Source: Diphasiastrum complanatum (Eukaryota; Streptophyta; Lycopodiopsida; Lycopodiales; Lycopodiaceae). Taken from it: DNA of 64,000 nucleotides. The position numbers and the translations under genes are program-made. A model generated the notes under the pieces. The model saw only the letters and a list, made by a program, of their open reading frames with translations. It made no database searches and was not told the DNA's origin. The stretch lies in assembly GCA_029204225.1 (NCBI GenBank), contig MU831859.1, positions 1 through 64,000 on the forward strand. The letters run 5' to 3'. Numbering within the stretch: position 1 is the stretch's first letter; each line of letters opens with the position of its first letter. Shown here piece after piece: positions 34,801 through 48,443 of the stretch.

Positions 34801-35040
34801 CTCACTCGTTTCATAACCCGGTGGCACTAGTATTTTTCGTTTATAGTGCATTTTATCGTTAGTGGGTTGATCAACATAGGTGCATGTCCGTTTGCATAAG
34901 CCAAATGCCTCCTAGCTAATTGTGAACTTTCATCGAGCAATCTCGTCATGGATGATTAACTCCGCATTATACACAACAGGGTTCGACTGTTGATGGATCC
35001 CCTCGATGTGGGCATTTGGCTCGACGATGTTTTCTTCCGC

Positions 35041-36225
35041 ATTCATATCATCTTAATGGAAAGCCCGACTGGTGGTTAAAGGATATGAGCAAGTATATGG
35101 GATAGATTACACTGACACTTTCAGTCCAATGGTAAAGCATCAATCTATTTGAACCTTGTTGGCTTGCTGCAAAGGATCTGGACATTCATCAGATGGACGT
35201 CCAGACAACATTCCTTAATGGATATGTTCAAGAATATATTTATATTTATCAATTAGAAGGTTACATCCTTCAAGGCCGAGAGCATAAAGTATGCAAATTG
35301 TAGAAGGCTCTCTATGGGCTCAAACAAGCTCCTAGGGCATGGTTTGAAAGATAATCACTTCTTGTTGCAACACCAATTTACTTCTTGCTCTGTTGATTCA
35401 AATGTGTATCTCAAGCACAAAGGCCCAAGATATGTCATAATAGCACTATACGTTGATGATTCCTTAATCATCAGCAATTCAAATCAGTTATTGTTTAAAA
35501 TAAAATATTTACTTTCACAAGAATTTGAAATGACTGGACTTAGGCCCTATTCACTACCTACTTGGTATGGAGATCACTAGAGATCGCGCAAGCAGAAGGA
35601 TCACTATAAGCCAAGAAACCTATCTAAACAATGTACTTTGCAGACATGGCACGGAGGACTATAAATACATGTCCAATCCAGGCCTAAAACATTGGAAGGA
35701 TTTTCAAAGAGTATTGAAGTACATTCAATCTACGAAGCACTATGCTTTGTCCTATGATGGAAACATAGAAGCTGCACTCACATTAGTCACCCATTCAGAT
35801 TCAGACTAGGCAGGAGACATTGATACCAAAAAATCCACATTTGGTTACATTTGTTTCCTTGTAGGAGCACAACATAAAGCAGTCCTCTATAGAATCCGAA
35901 TATGTTGCAGCGGAATCAACAATGAAGGAGATTATTTGGCTCAAAAGGTTACTATAAAATTTGCAATTTCCGCAAATTAGTCCGATTATACTCCAATGTG
36001 ACAATCAGAGTTGCATAGCTCTATCTCTATATCCATGAACTCATTCTAGAACTAACAATTTCATTTTCTTAGAGAGAAAGTTCAGAGTAAAGAAGTTGTA
36101 CTAAGTTATTGTCATACAGACATTATGTTGGCTGACATTTTGACAAAACCCTTGTCAAGAGAGAAACGTGCTACTTTGGTAGGTATGTTAAATCTCAATT
36201 TAGATTTAGATTCAAGATAATAAAC
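35041..36225 (+). pseudogene. Copia fragment D: reverse transcriptase and RNase H
   Basis: Plus-strand pieces in order: [52 protein letters not shown], then IIALYVDDSLIIS with the YVDD motif, ITRDRASRRITISQETYL, VLKYIQSTKHYALSYDG, a TAG at 35,807-35,809 at the usual Trp of DxDWAGD, KKSTFGYICFLVGA, and the C-terminal MLADILTKPLSREK. Frames change several times. The part encoding gag, protease and integrase is absent. Confidence 0.87.
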
Positions 36226-36554
36226 TTAAGGGAGAGTATTGGAGTTAATCTTACTCCTACTCACTCTAACTGCCCTCCAATTCACTCAAGGAAATCACTC
36301 TCTTACAATTGTCTGTAGAAATGAACTATTTCTCGCACAGTCTGCAGTTTTACATGCAATCTTCAACAGGCAAGGAATGCGAGGACTGCAACAAAGTGTT
36401 CCACTCAACATTTCAAGCAATTAGCAAAGGAACACAAGGTTTTTCGAAAAATGTGAGGAATGCAAGGAATGCGAAATACTGCAAAACTACACGAGTCTTC
36501 GTACAAGACCTGCCTATGTCTTCATGCTCCAGTGAATAATCAATCTATGGATTG
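36226..36554 (+). repeat. PPT and truncated 3' LTR of copia fragment D
   Basis: AACTTAAGGGAGAG at 36,226-36,237 is a typical copia PPT. The LTR begins TGGAGTTAATC at 36,240 and is cut at about 36,554, where an LTR of another family starts. Confidence 0.65.
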
Positions 36555-38159
<1,605 letters not shown>

Positions 38160-39272
38160 TTCCATTGTATATTTTATTATACATAAAGGTATGTGAATTG
38201 AACACTTAACCTTCTAGAATAGGTCAAGTTTGAGCTAGGTAGGTTCAATCTTGATGTCATGCAAAAGTTTAGATTACATGCAAAGTCATTCAGAGTGCAT
38301 GCAAGCAACATGCAATCAGTGCATGCAACATGCAAAGTAGTTTTCATGATCTACGCATGTCTAGGTAATTTTGAGAGTTGACATGCAGTACACGCAATAT
38401 CCATACATGCAGTTTTACATGTGAATCCTTGGTAGGTGAGTTAACTAAGTAAAGTGGACTTTCCATGCAACTCCAATGTAGGAATTCGAGCCTCTTTGAT
38501 GTAGGGAAACTTTGGCATGTTTTGCCATATTGTGAGTATTGAGATTTTGGTGTTTTGGGCTCATTCTCTCTCTACCCGAGTTTTATGTATTGATTTTCTC
38601 TCTCTACTTGAGAGTAGGCTATTTTCTCCATAGTAAAAACTTGGAATAACTTTTGATATCCATTTCTCATAGTAAGGAGTTAGTTTTTTTCAGTCTGATG
38701 TATGCCACAGTTAGTTTTTTCAGTCTGATGTATGCCATTGTGCTCTTGCCTTAGATTTTTCAAGTAATCTGTTCATTGATCAATCTTGTGCAATCAGAAC
38801 ACCTCATAACAATCTTGTAAGGTGTGCGGTGAAGTTCACACATGCTAAAAACTTCACATGGTATTAGAGCTTCATGCTTTGAAGAGGTGAGGGTGTATAC
38901 GTCAAAAAATAAGTGCTTTTGCTTGCAGGAACTCGGATTTGGGAAAAGAATTCAAGCTCACCAACAAACAAGCCATATGTGGACCATAATTGGATCAAAT
39001 CAAGCCTGATCTGCTCCAGTTGAGCCCTGTACAGATAGAGAACTCACATGTGTGAAATCACCCCTCTTTGTTTGAGTGCTACTTCTCAAGGAATGATCCA
39101 AATTTGATGTTCTATAGCTTCTTGGATAGGTATTGAAGAGCAGATTGTGTTGCTCAAGTTCTAAATCAATTTGATTTGTTTTTAGAAGATTTTTAGGCAA
39201 TCAAAGAGATAGGGAGAGTACTCATCTCTGTGAAAAATGCAAAAATTATGCTTCGTCAAGGCCAAATTCATA
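38160..39272 (+). repeat. Copia LTR (same family as 1,770-2,499), PBS and leader
   Basis: The LTR ends TTCACA at 38,858 and is followed by TGGTATTAGAGC (38,859-38,870), a one-mismatch Met-tRNA PBS. It contains CTCTCTCTACCCGAG, shared with the minus-strand LTR near 2,075. It also has a short tandem repeat, GTTAGTTTTTTCAGTCTGATGTATGCCA (two copies, about 38,680-38,740). The left boundary is approximate. The leader (38,871-39,272) has no coding sequence and is interrupted by the nested copia element at 39,273. Confidence 0.55.
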
Positions 39273-39954
39273 TGTAAAAATTACAGCAAATAAGGATCCT
39301 AAAACACTTGAAATGATGAGAGAAACAATAGATTATGATTTCATAAGATTAGCACAAGTTGAACCATCAAAATCCATAAAAAATCTATGCTTGAACCTCA
39401 CTAAATGGCCCAAATCCTTGAAGAAGGCTTCACACGTGTGAAAGTACGGCCTCCCACAGTCTGAGTACTGTACACCAGACCTACATTCAATCCTATAATC
39501 ATTAGTAATTACAAGTACTCAAACAATTATGAACATAGAGAGCAATTGCACCATTATGAGAGAAAAATCATGAAATTGCTTGACTGATTTTGGTGAGATA
39601 TCATCACCTATATGTACATGATCCATCACGGTTTTGGGCAGGTATGAGTAGCCCTTAACCTATCCCTAATGCTAATTTTGGTGGATCTTTCATCCCTACC
39701 AAGTTAGGGTTGGAATCTTGGAGATCCCTCAACAATGCAAAAATTACCAAAAATAGCTCCTATTTTTTCTCCCTTGTATCTAAGCATAATTTGGACTCAT
39801 TCCAAAGGTTCTAACACTTAGGTATACTTGAGAACATCCTTATGAATGGAATCCTATGCTATTTGGCACGTGTGATAGGCCACATCATGACCATCTAACT
39901 ATTTACAAGTCATATGACCCAAACTAGTCAAGCTAGAATTGTGAATTTTTAACA
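39273..39954 (-). repeat. 3' LTR of copia element F
   Basis: On the minus strand TGTTAAAAATTC to TTTTTACA. It contains the 14-bp palindrome TTCACACGTGTGAA at 39,429-39,442. Confidence 0.93.
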
Positions 39955-39957
39955 CTC

Positions 39958-42900
39958 CTCCTCACTATCTAGCTTGGTTCAATCATTGCTTTACTAATCA
40001 CTCCAAGTGATGATCTAAACTTCATAAAATGTGTCTTTTGAAGTGGTTTAGTAAGTAGATCAGCTACACATTCATTGCTTGGAACATGCTCCAAAGCAAT
40101 CTCCTTGGCTTGCACCATTTCTCTCACAAAGTGATGGCATATCTCAATGTGCTTAGATCTTGCATGGAAGATTGGGTTAGATGCAAGGTGTTGGGCTGAT
40201 ATATTGTCATTGTAGATGATTGGTGCCTCCTCTGAATCCATGATCTTTAGCTCCACCAATAATCTCTTGATCCAAAGTACCTCCTTTGTAGTGGTTGTCA
40301 AAGCTTTGTACTCGGCCTCGGTTGAAGATAGAGATATAGTTTCTTGCTTTTTTGAAAACCATGAAACCACACCTTCTCCTATGAAAGTTGAATAGTCACT
40401 TGTTGATTTCCTATCCCTCTTGTCCCCTGCAAAATCTGAATCACTAAATGCATGAAGGTTAATCACATCTCCTCTATATAGAATCCCAAAATCTAATGTA
40501 CCCGAGATGTATCTTAGAATCCTCTTAGTCTTTTTCCAATGGATACTCAATGGATTTTTGCATTGATTGGCTCAACCTACATACACTAAAGCTAAGATCT
40601 GGTCTAGTTATAGTGATCCACATTAAGGAACCTATAAGTTGCCTAAACAAAGTGATGTCCATGAAGGATCTTTCATCATCTTCATTTGGCACTTTTACAT
40701 CTTGCTCCATTGGTGTGTCAACACTTTTGCATACTTCCATCTTAAACTTCTTCAAAAGACTTTGAGCATAGTTTATTTGACTTATAAAGATAAAATCAGA
40801 CCCTCTAAGTACTTCTATGCCTAAGATGAAGTGAAGACACCCTAGATCTACCATCTTGAATTCTAAGGATAGATCTATCTTGATTTTTTCAATACCATCA
40901 ACACTATTTCCACTAATGATGATGTCATCTACATAAATGAGTAAAAGTACAATACCAGCATCATCAAACTTAATGTAAAGAGTGGGATCATATTCACTTT
41001 GAACAAAAGAAAGTGAAATAAGATAGCAATGTAGTCTTGAATTCCAAGATCTCGAGGCTTGCTTCAAGCCATAGATGCTTCTTTGGAGATGGCATACTTT
41101 GTTCTCCATTCCATGCTTGATGAACCCTTGTGGCTGCTCCATATAGATATCCTCTTCCAAAAAAACCATTCAAGAAAGCATTAGAGACATCCATTTGACA
41201 TAGAATCCATCCAAAATGTGATGCAAGTGCAATGATTAGCCTTATTGTGACCATCTTGGCCACGGGTGCAAAAGTTTCCTCATAGTCTATCCCTCTCTAA
41301 CCTTTTGCAACTATTCTTGCTTTATGTTTGTTAACACTCCCATTGGCATTCAACTTAAGCTTGAAGACCCACTTGCATCCTATTACATTCCTTTGAGGTC
41401 TCTCAACAAGCAACCAAGTTTCATTCTCAATCAAGGCATCATACTCATCCAACATAGCTTTATACCATTCTTTGGAGTTCAATGCATCTTCAACATTAGA
41501 CGGTTCTTCAAAACTAGATAAAGCATAAGAATTGGATGAGATACCCTCAACTTGCTTTCCTTTGCCTTGATATGTGAGCCTTGATGGCTCCACTTTTGCC
41601 CTTGAAGATCTCCTTGGTGTGATAGGTGGGTTTGGTGCTTGCTCCTTCATGAGCTCCTCCTCAAAACCAAGATCTTGCTCCTCGGCCATCTTCTTCTTGA
41701 TTGTTGGAGCACTTGAGCCTTCTTCAAGCATATGCATATGATGTTCATCAAAGATGACATCCCTTGAAACAACAAATTTGTTCAAGGATGGGAGATAGAC
41801 TTTGTAGCCCTTGCTTGAGCTTGCATATCCAAGCATGATCCCTCTTGTGGAAGATGGATCCTCCTTGGTTCTTGTTTCCAATGGCACATGCACATAACAT
41901 ATACACCCAAAAACTTTCAAGTGATTAAGATTGGGTTTCTTTCCATACAACATCTCATAAGGAGTTTTGCCTTCAATTGCTTTGCAAGACACCCTATTCA
42001 TCAAGTAGTTTGCACATACAAGAGACTCACCCCAAAAGGATTTGGACAAACAAGCATCTAATCTTAAAGCCTTAGAACATTCACACAATGTTCTATTCCT
42101 TCTTTCAGCAACTCCATTTTGTTGAGGAGTGTAAGGACAAGAAGTCTCTTTCTTGATGCCTTCCTCCTCACAAAAGGCCTTGAACTCATTGGAGATGAAT
42201 TCTCCACCATTGTCACTTCTAAGAATCTTGATGCTATGATTATGATGCTTTTCCACAAACAACTTGAACTTTACAAAAGTATCAAATACTTGAGACTTGA
42301 AGGAAAGTAAGAACACCCAACAATATCTTGAGTAGTCATCAATGAAGGTTAAAAACATGGATGAACCTCCATTAGATTTGGTGCTAGCAATGTGCACATC
42401 CGAGTGTATGAGTTCAAGAGGATGAGATGACTTTGTGATGGAGTTAGGAAACACCTTCTTATGTGCCTTGGATAAGGCACAAGATTCACAAACCTTGTCT
42501 TCCTTCCCAATAGACCTTGGTAGGCCTAAAGCATACTCCTCCTTGATCATAGCCTCCATGGAACCCAAGTTGACATGTCCAAGTCTTTTGTGCCATAAAG
42601 TAAAGGTAGATATCTTGCTCTTCTCGGTCAACATGACAACATTAGTATCCACAAATGCATCCAGCTTATAAAGTTTGCCAAGTCTAGTTCCCTTAGCCAC
42701 TATCTTACCCTTCTTCTTGATGAAACATTCATTTGAAGCAAAGTCAACATTGAAACCATTGTCTACCATTTGGCCAACACTTAGTAGATTCCTTGTTATT
42801 GTAGGAATGTACAAAACACCTTCTATGTTGATCTTTTTGGAAGATCCTAAGCAAAGGGGAATGCTACCAACTCCTTCAATCTTACAAGCTTCATCATTTG

Positions 42901-43930
42901 TTGTATAGATAGACTTTATAGGTCCATCATAAGATAAGAGAGAAGAGAAAAACTCCCTTTTACTAGTCATGTGTGAACTAGCACCCGAGTCAATCCACCA
43001 AGGATCTTCTCCTTTGAAGCTTGTTGAAGAAAATATGGACATCATGAGAGAGTCCTCATGTGAACTCTCCTCCTCCTCCTCTTTGCTCATGTTGGCTTGG
43101 CTTTGATCTTGCTTCCTCTTGAAGCATTCCGAGGCATAATGCCCCATCTTGCTACAATAGTAGCACTTCACCTTTGATTTGTCCTTCTTGACTTTGGTGG
43201 TTGATGGAGATGCCTTCGAGGGTCTTTCTTGATCCTCAAGCTTTGTAGACTTCTTGAATGTTGATCCTTTTCCTTTGGACTTGCCTTTGCCTTTGGTGAA
43301 GAGATCTTGGTCATCTCCACCTTGGATGGAAAGCCTATCCATCCTCTCTTGCATTTGGCTCCTTCTTGATTCCTCGGCCATGAGTGTGCCTTGGAGTTCT
43401 TCAAGTATGGGTAGCTTACCCATAATTGCATATCCCTGAACCAAATTGTCAAATTCAAAACTTAGTCCATTCAATATGAGTTGAACAAGCTCTTCATCCT
43501 TGATAGGATCACCTATAAAGGCTAGCTCTTTGTTCAATTCCTTTACTCTTAGAACAAAAGTATGTGCACTCTCTCCTTTCTTTTGATAGCTTCTATAGAT
43601 TTGATTCTTCAAAGCTAACATTCTAGCTTGGTTCTTGGATTCGTAGACCTTTTGCAAAGTCTCCCAAGCATCTTGAGCTGAAGTGCAATCTCCTAGCTCT
43701 CTTAAGAGTTCATTTGCAACATTCATTTTTATGCAATGTAGTGCAACATTGCACCTCTTGATGTATTTGGCTTTTTCTTGAGGATGAATAGGTTCACCCT
43801 CCTTACCATTTACAATTTCCATCAGATCTTGCATGATCATGATGGATTCCATTCTAACTTTTCATATGGAATAGTTAATTTTGTTGAGCCTTTCATTAGT
43901 ATCCAAAAGATATGCATTTATAGATGCCAT
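39958..43930 (-). pseudogene. gag-pol polyprotein of copia element F (four lesions)
   Basis: The true start is probably ATG at 43,928-43,930 (MASINAYLLD). The frame meets TGA at 43,862-43,864, where the conserved gag Trp is expected, then runs uninterrupted for 851 codons to TAG at 41,297-41,299. In order it shows UBN2-type gag, the knuckle [14 protein letters not shown], the protease [21 protein letters not shown], integrase [26 protein letters not shown], and the RT entry [10 protein letters not shown] continues past a one-base frameshift in an A run near 41,160, with LLLIYVDDIIISG, and past a second near 40,545. It ends with RNase H (TEAEYKAL, NDNISAQHLASNPIFH, ADLLTKPLQ) at 39,969. A few point changes separate it from a continuous ORF. 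Confidence 0.93.
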
Positions 43931-44727
43931 CTAGTCTCCTAATCAAGGACTTGACACAAATGAAGGTTACTTCTATTGATTTGATTGAAGGTCTACCTTA
44001 TCCCACTTCTTAGGGATCTGAAAAGATCAGTAATAGACTTCCTATAAAGATCTAAGAATGATCTCTAACAAAATCAAATCATAGAATACTAGAAACAATG
44101 CACTTGCTTGATTAAAGTAGACAATACTAGTAGAATTGCCCCTCTTTCTATAAAGAACATTAAAGCTTCCAAATGATCTGATCAAGAGTGAATTTCAGCA
44201 ACCTAATATACTTCCAAAATCACTTGTAAAAGATCTAAATGTAACTTAATGAGGATGCAACGAAAATCTACTATCCAATCACAAGCAAAAATTGATCAAA
44301 ATTGATGAAAAATTGATCTAATTTGGTACATAAGTCAAGCAATGGTTGGACTGAACCTAAATCACTTTAGGAGGTGCCTACTACACCTTAGAACAGCCTT
44401 GAAGAATCCCCAAAACTCTGATCTTCCCTCTCCTTGAATGCTAGAAAGCCTCCTCTATGAAATCACCTCCAAAACTCGCTTAGAAATCAATGCTTGGAGC
44501 AAGCAAAACTTGCTATCTTGGTAATGTGAATTGAATTCAACTTTGCCTCTGGTTTTAGACACCTAAACACCTGCAAATGAAGTCACACAACACCAATCTC
44601 CAATGTATTTGACTCACTTTGAGTTTTAGAATCAATACTAGATGTTAAGATCCAATCTACAAAAATTGTGATCAAATTGAATGAAACCAAGGATTTAGCT
44701 CATTTCAGCCTTTAGGCTTTGATACCA

Positions 44728-45408
44728 TGTAAAAATTACAGCAAATAAGGATCCTAAAACACTTGAAATGATGAGGGAAACAATAGATTATGATTTCATA
44801 AGATTAGCACAAGTTGAACCATCAAAATCCATCAAAAATCTATGCTTGAACCCCACTAAATGGCCCAAATCCTTGAAGAAGGCTTCACACGTGTGAAAGT
44901 ACGGCCTCCCACAGTCTGAGTACTGTACACCAGACCTACATTCAATCCTATAATCATTAGTAATCACAAGTACTCAAACAATTATGAACATAGAGAGCAA
45001 TTGCACCATTATGAGAGAAAGATCATGAAATTGCTTGATTGATTTTGGTGAGATATCATCACCTATATATACATGATCCATCACGGTTTTGGGCAGGTAT
45101 GAGTAGCCCTAAACCTATCCCTAATGCTAATTTTGGTGGATCTTTCATCCCTACCAAGTTAGGGTTGGAATCTTGGAGATCCCTCAACAATGCAAAAATT
45201 ACCAAAAATAGCTCCTATTTTTTCTCCCTTGTATCTAAGCATAATTTGGACTCATTACAAAGGTTCTAACACTTAGGTCTACTTGAGAACATCCTTATGA
45301 ATGGAATCCTATGCTATTTGGCACGTGTGACAGGCCCATCATGACCATCTAACTATTTACAAGTCATATGACCAAAACTAGTCAAGCTAGAATTGTGAAT
45401 TTTTAACA
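44728..45408 (-). repeat. 5' LTR of copia element F
   Basis: About a dozen differences from the other LTR (for example GAGGGAAAC for GAGAGAAAC). It carries TTCACACGTGTGAA at 44,884-44,897. Confidence 0.93.
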
Positions 45409-46558
45409 GTATATAGGATGATTACACATGTGTGGAGCTTGTTCTCACGTGTGAAATTAGTGTACTTGTCATGTTCCATAATCATATAGGTTGTACATAT
45501 GAATTAATTCAAGTTCTAATGGCTAAAAAGACCAAAAACTAGTTTTCTAGTCATATGACACATGGCATCAATCTATTGATTGCATGAGCCACATCCTTAG
45601 GTTAGGTGTCATATCCCATGTATAGAGGACTGCTCACACGTGTGGAATAAGCTGAAGTAGGCAAATTTTGACTTCTAGAAGGTTTCCAAGTAGATCTCCA
45701 TATAATAGGAAAATGGACCAAAAGTGCTCAAACTAGAAAGTTTGATCCAAGTGTCAATTTTGCATGATGATTCACCATACAAAAAATCCTCACACGTGTG
45801 AGATTTGATGTGTGATCAGTACCTCGAGCTCCAAGAAGTGTATATATAGAGGCATATTTGGCCATAATCAACATGAAACATCAATCTTGATTTTGGAAGC
45901 AATTTTGTGTCAATCTCTTCATTTGTCTTCATTTGTTTTGAATGATTTGAGGTTCTATCATAGTGTACTTTGTTTTCAGGTTGGAGTCTGTACTCTGACA
46001 GATTTTCACACGTGTGAAACCAGCAAGTACATTATCTTCATTAATGATTGTTCTTGTTAGATTTTCATGCCTAGAATTGATCTAGATTGATCAAAATCGT
46101 GTGTAGATTGATAGATCAATTGTTTCTAACATCCAATCCCTCTTGTGGATCATTTAAGGATCCATTCTTGGTCCTATTTTGCAGATTTCCACATGGTATC
46201 AGAGCCAAGTACAAGAGGATTTATTGATATTGATGAGGTTGAACCAGAACTTGTTGTAGGCTGTAGGAATACTTTTCACATGTGTGAGGCTGTACAGGTC
46301 CGGTTTTGGTTGAGAAAATTCAAAAAATTGTATAATTTGACTCACACACCCAAATTGAGAGATTTTTAGTGCAAAATCAAGCTTTTTCTATAGAGATTCT
46401 ATTCTTGTGATTTTGTCTTAGATTAGATCAGCCAAAAAATTAAATTTGAAGCTTGAATGAATTTCTCTAATTTTTTGAGTGCATATTGAAGTTGAGATAG
46501 ATATTGTCAAAAATCATAGATTAAGGAGTGATTTTGCACGATTGAGACTAGAATCTAA
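45409..46558 (+). repeat. LTR with repeated CACACGTGTG palindromes, PBS and leader
   Basis: An LTR must end at 46,193 (TTTCCACA), because TGGTATCAGAGC follows at 46,194-46,205. Its left part is cut by, or continuous with the flank of, element F. ACGTGTG palindromes lie at about 45,444, 45,634, 45,790 and 46,005, with a CACATGTGTG variant at about 45,424 and another after the PBS at about 46,275. The leader to about 46,558 is non-coding. It may be the LTR of the gypsy that follows, or of another element truncated at 46,558. Confidence 0.55.
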
Positions 46559-47124
46559 ATTTCCATTATCAGACTTCTTATCCTTATCATCAAGGGGCAC
46601 CTAACGTGGCACCAAGATATGGCGCACCCAATCAACCACAACGCATGGCCTTACTTGCTCCACCAGGGCCAGCCAATCAACAAGTGGCCCATGTAAACCT
46701 GACAGCAGCGGAACAAGAAATGCAAATGCCACCTCAACCTGAGCAGCAGCAGTGGTACGGACCAGATGAACCATTTATGGATCCTGCCATAAATGAATAT
46801 GTTTTGGCCTATGCAGCTCAAACTCAACGTCAAGGTGGAAGAAATTACGGCTGCTACAGATGCGGCGAGGGACACAGAATTATAGAGTGTCCCTACAAGA
46901 GACAATATACAACCTCCTGTCGGGATTGCGGTTATGGACACTGTTTCAAGAATTGTCCATTTAAATTTGAAACCAATGCACCTCTTAACCTCATTGCCAT
47001 ACAACAATCAGCAGTTCCAGTGGGGATGCCATCGAAAGGTCGACAAGACCATGCTCCTGTGTTAGTTGTTACGCGAGCACATAAGAGGAAGGAAGTGGCC
47101 CCTCACCACCACCATAGTCACTGA
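46559..47124 (+). pseudogene. gag C-terminal part of gypsy element G
   Basis: The frame enters without a start codon at about 46,559 (YHQGAPNVAPRYGAPNQPQR), so the N-terminal gag is missing. It reads through a Gln/Pro-rich region to two zinc knuckles, CYRCGEGHRIIEC and CRDCGYGHCFKNC (about 46,850-46,960), then a basic, His-rich tail and TGA. The tail HHHHSH is probably a frame artefact near the end. Two knuckles and the proline-rich context identify a Ty3/gypsy nucleocapsid. Confidence 0.8.
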
Positions 47125-47471
47125 CGTCCAACCCTCAACTTTAGTGCCATATCCAAATGTGAGGGAAGAGAGAAGACAGTACCAGAAGATAAGACGGGAG
47201 GAAAATGAGAAAGAACAAAACAATCACAAAACCTCCAGTCGGCATCGAACGGGAACCCCAAACGGGCTCACCACTGCGCACTGATCAAAATGATTGGTTG
47301 CACCAACATGAACCACCTTTTCACATGGTGGAGGATGAGGAACCACGCACTGAAAGGCTCACACTCTTGCTGTCAAGCCATGTTAGTTTACCCCTCTGAG
47401 AACTACTGTGGATTGCACCACAAGCAAAAAGCCTTTTAGCGAAATGGGCCAATGCGGATGAGGAGCCAGTA

Positions 47472-48443
47472 GTGCTTGAGCCCATCTATTGTGCGGGCTA
47501 TGATGAAACAAATAACGTCCTCCACATCGGAGCAACATGGAAAAGTGAGGAACACAACATCACTTTGCCAATCAAACACAAGAGATACGAGGATGAGGCG
47601 GCAGTGGTAGATGGAGGATCGGGTGTCAATCTGATCTCCACTACTTTGTACAAAAAATGGGGATTACAAGGATTGAAGCCAACTAGATTCGCCATCAAGC
47701 TAGCAGATCAATCCTGTGTGAAACCAAAAGGTGTAGTTGTTGATATTGCCGTAAAGATAGCAGGCATGCAGTATGTGATTACTTTTGTGGTCATGGATAT
47801 ACTTGAATCTCCATCTGCATACCATGTTTTACTGGGAAGACCATGGTTGAGAGTTGTGCAAGTAGTACACAAATGGGGTACAGGGAAACTCACCTTCGAG
47901 AACAGAGAACAGGCTGTAAAGTTAGATCCAACCACATGGGCAGTGAAACCTATTGCACCCAAAGCTGATGACGGATCATCCACGACAGATCATACGATTG
48001 ACTGCCCAAGGCCAGCCAAGGGAGGTCACTATCATTCAAAGACGAATGTCATGAGATGGATGGATGCATTAGCAACTATTGATTGTCAGGCATGTCAATA
48101 TGAATCAGATCCAGAACCAAATACATCTTCACCCAAATGTTACACTATGGACACACCAATCACATTTGGGGTGAATATGATGAACGTAGCATGGCTGTCA
48201 ACGGAGCCGATTGAGAACCCAGTGGACGATGATCTAGTCCCTTGGCAACATGCTCTAACTTATAATAAGGAGATTGAGCTGATTGATGAACAAGTCCTAC
48301 ACCACATGGACCCAGATCGTTATGGAACCAAGAAGGTACCAGTTCAACCACCACAAAGGTCTGCTATGGCGAAAGTCTCAAGGATCGATCCACCCAAGGC
48401 ACTTGCGAATAAGAAGAATCAGTTGAAGCAATGCTACAACTAG
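47472..48443 (+). pseudogene. Gypsy element G retropepsin region
   Basis: A 323-codon frame holds a retroviral-type aspartic protease: AAVVDGGSGVNLIS is the active-site loop (D-G-G-S form instead of D-S-G-S) and YHVLLGRPWL is the second conserved strand. The family cuts the gag-pol polyprotein as a homodimer. DGGS loops occur in some plant gypsy lineages, so the change need not be inactivating. The remainder to 48,443 is an acidic spacer before reverse transcriptase without recognised motifs. Stops separate it from gag and from RT. Confidence 0.85.

Larger units (their letters stand above)
39273..45408 (-). mobile_element. Nearly intact nested Ty1/copia element F
   Basis: A 6.1-kb minus-strand copia with LTRs of 682 bp (39,273-39,954) and 681 bp (44,728-45,408). 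By eye they are about 98% identical. A PBS (TGGTATCAAAG, minus strand, 44,717-44,727) abuts the 5' LTR and a PPT (GTGAGGAGGAG, ending at 39,955) abuts the 3' LTR. Gag, protease, integrase, RT and RNase H are all present in order. The flanks TCATA (left) and GTATA (right) match only partly as a 5-bp target duplication. This is the youngest and fullest element in the window. Confidence 0.93.

Noticed and set aside
39268-45413. Perfect 5-bp target duplication for copia element F
   Set aside because: The flanks read TCATA and GTATA. They agree only in part, so I did not claim a duplication.
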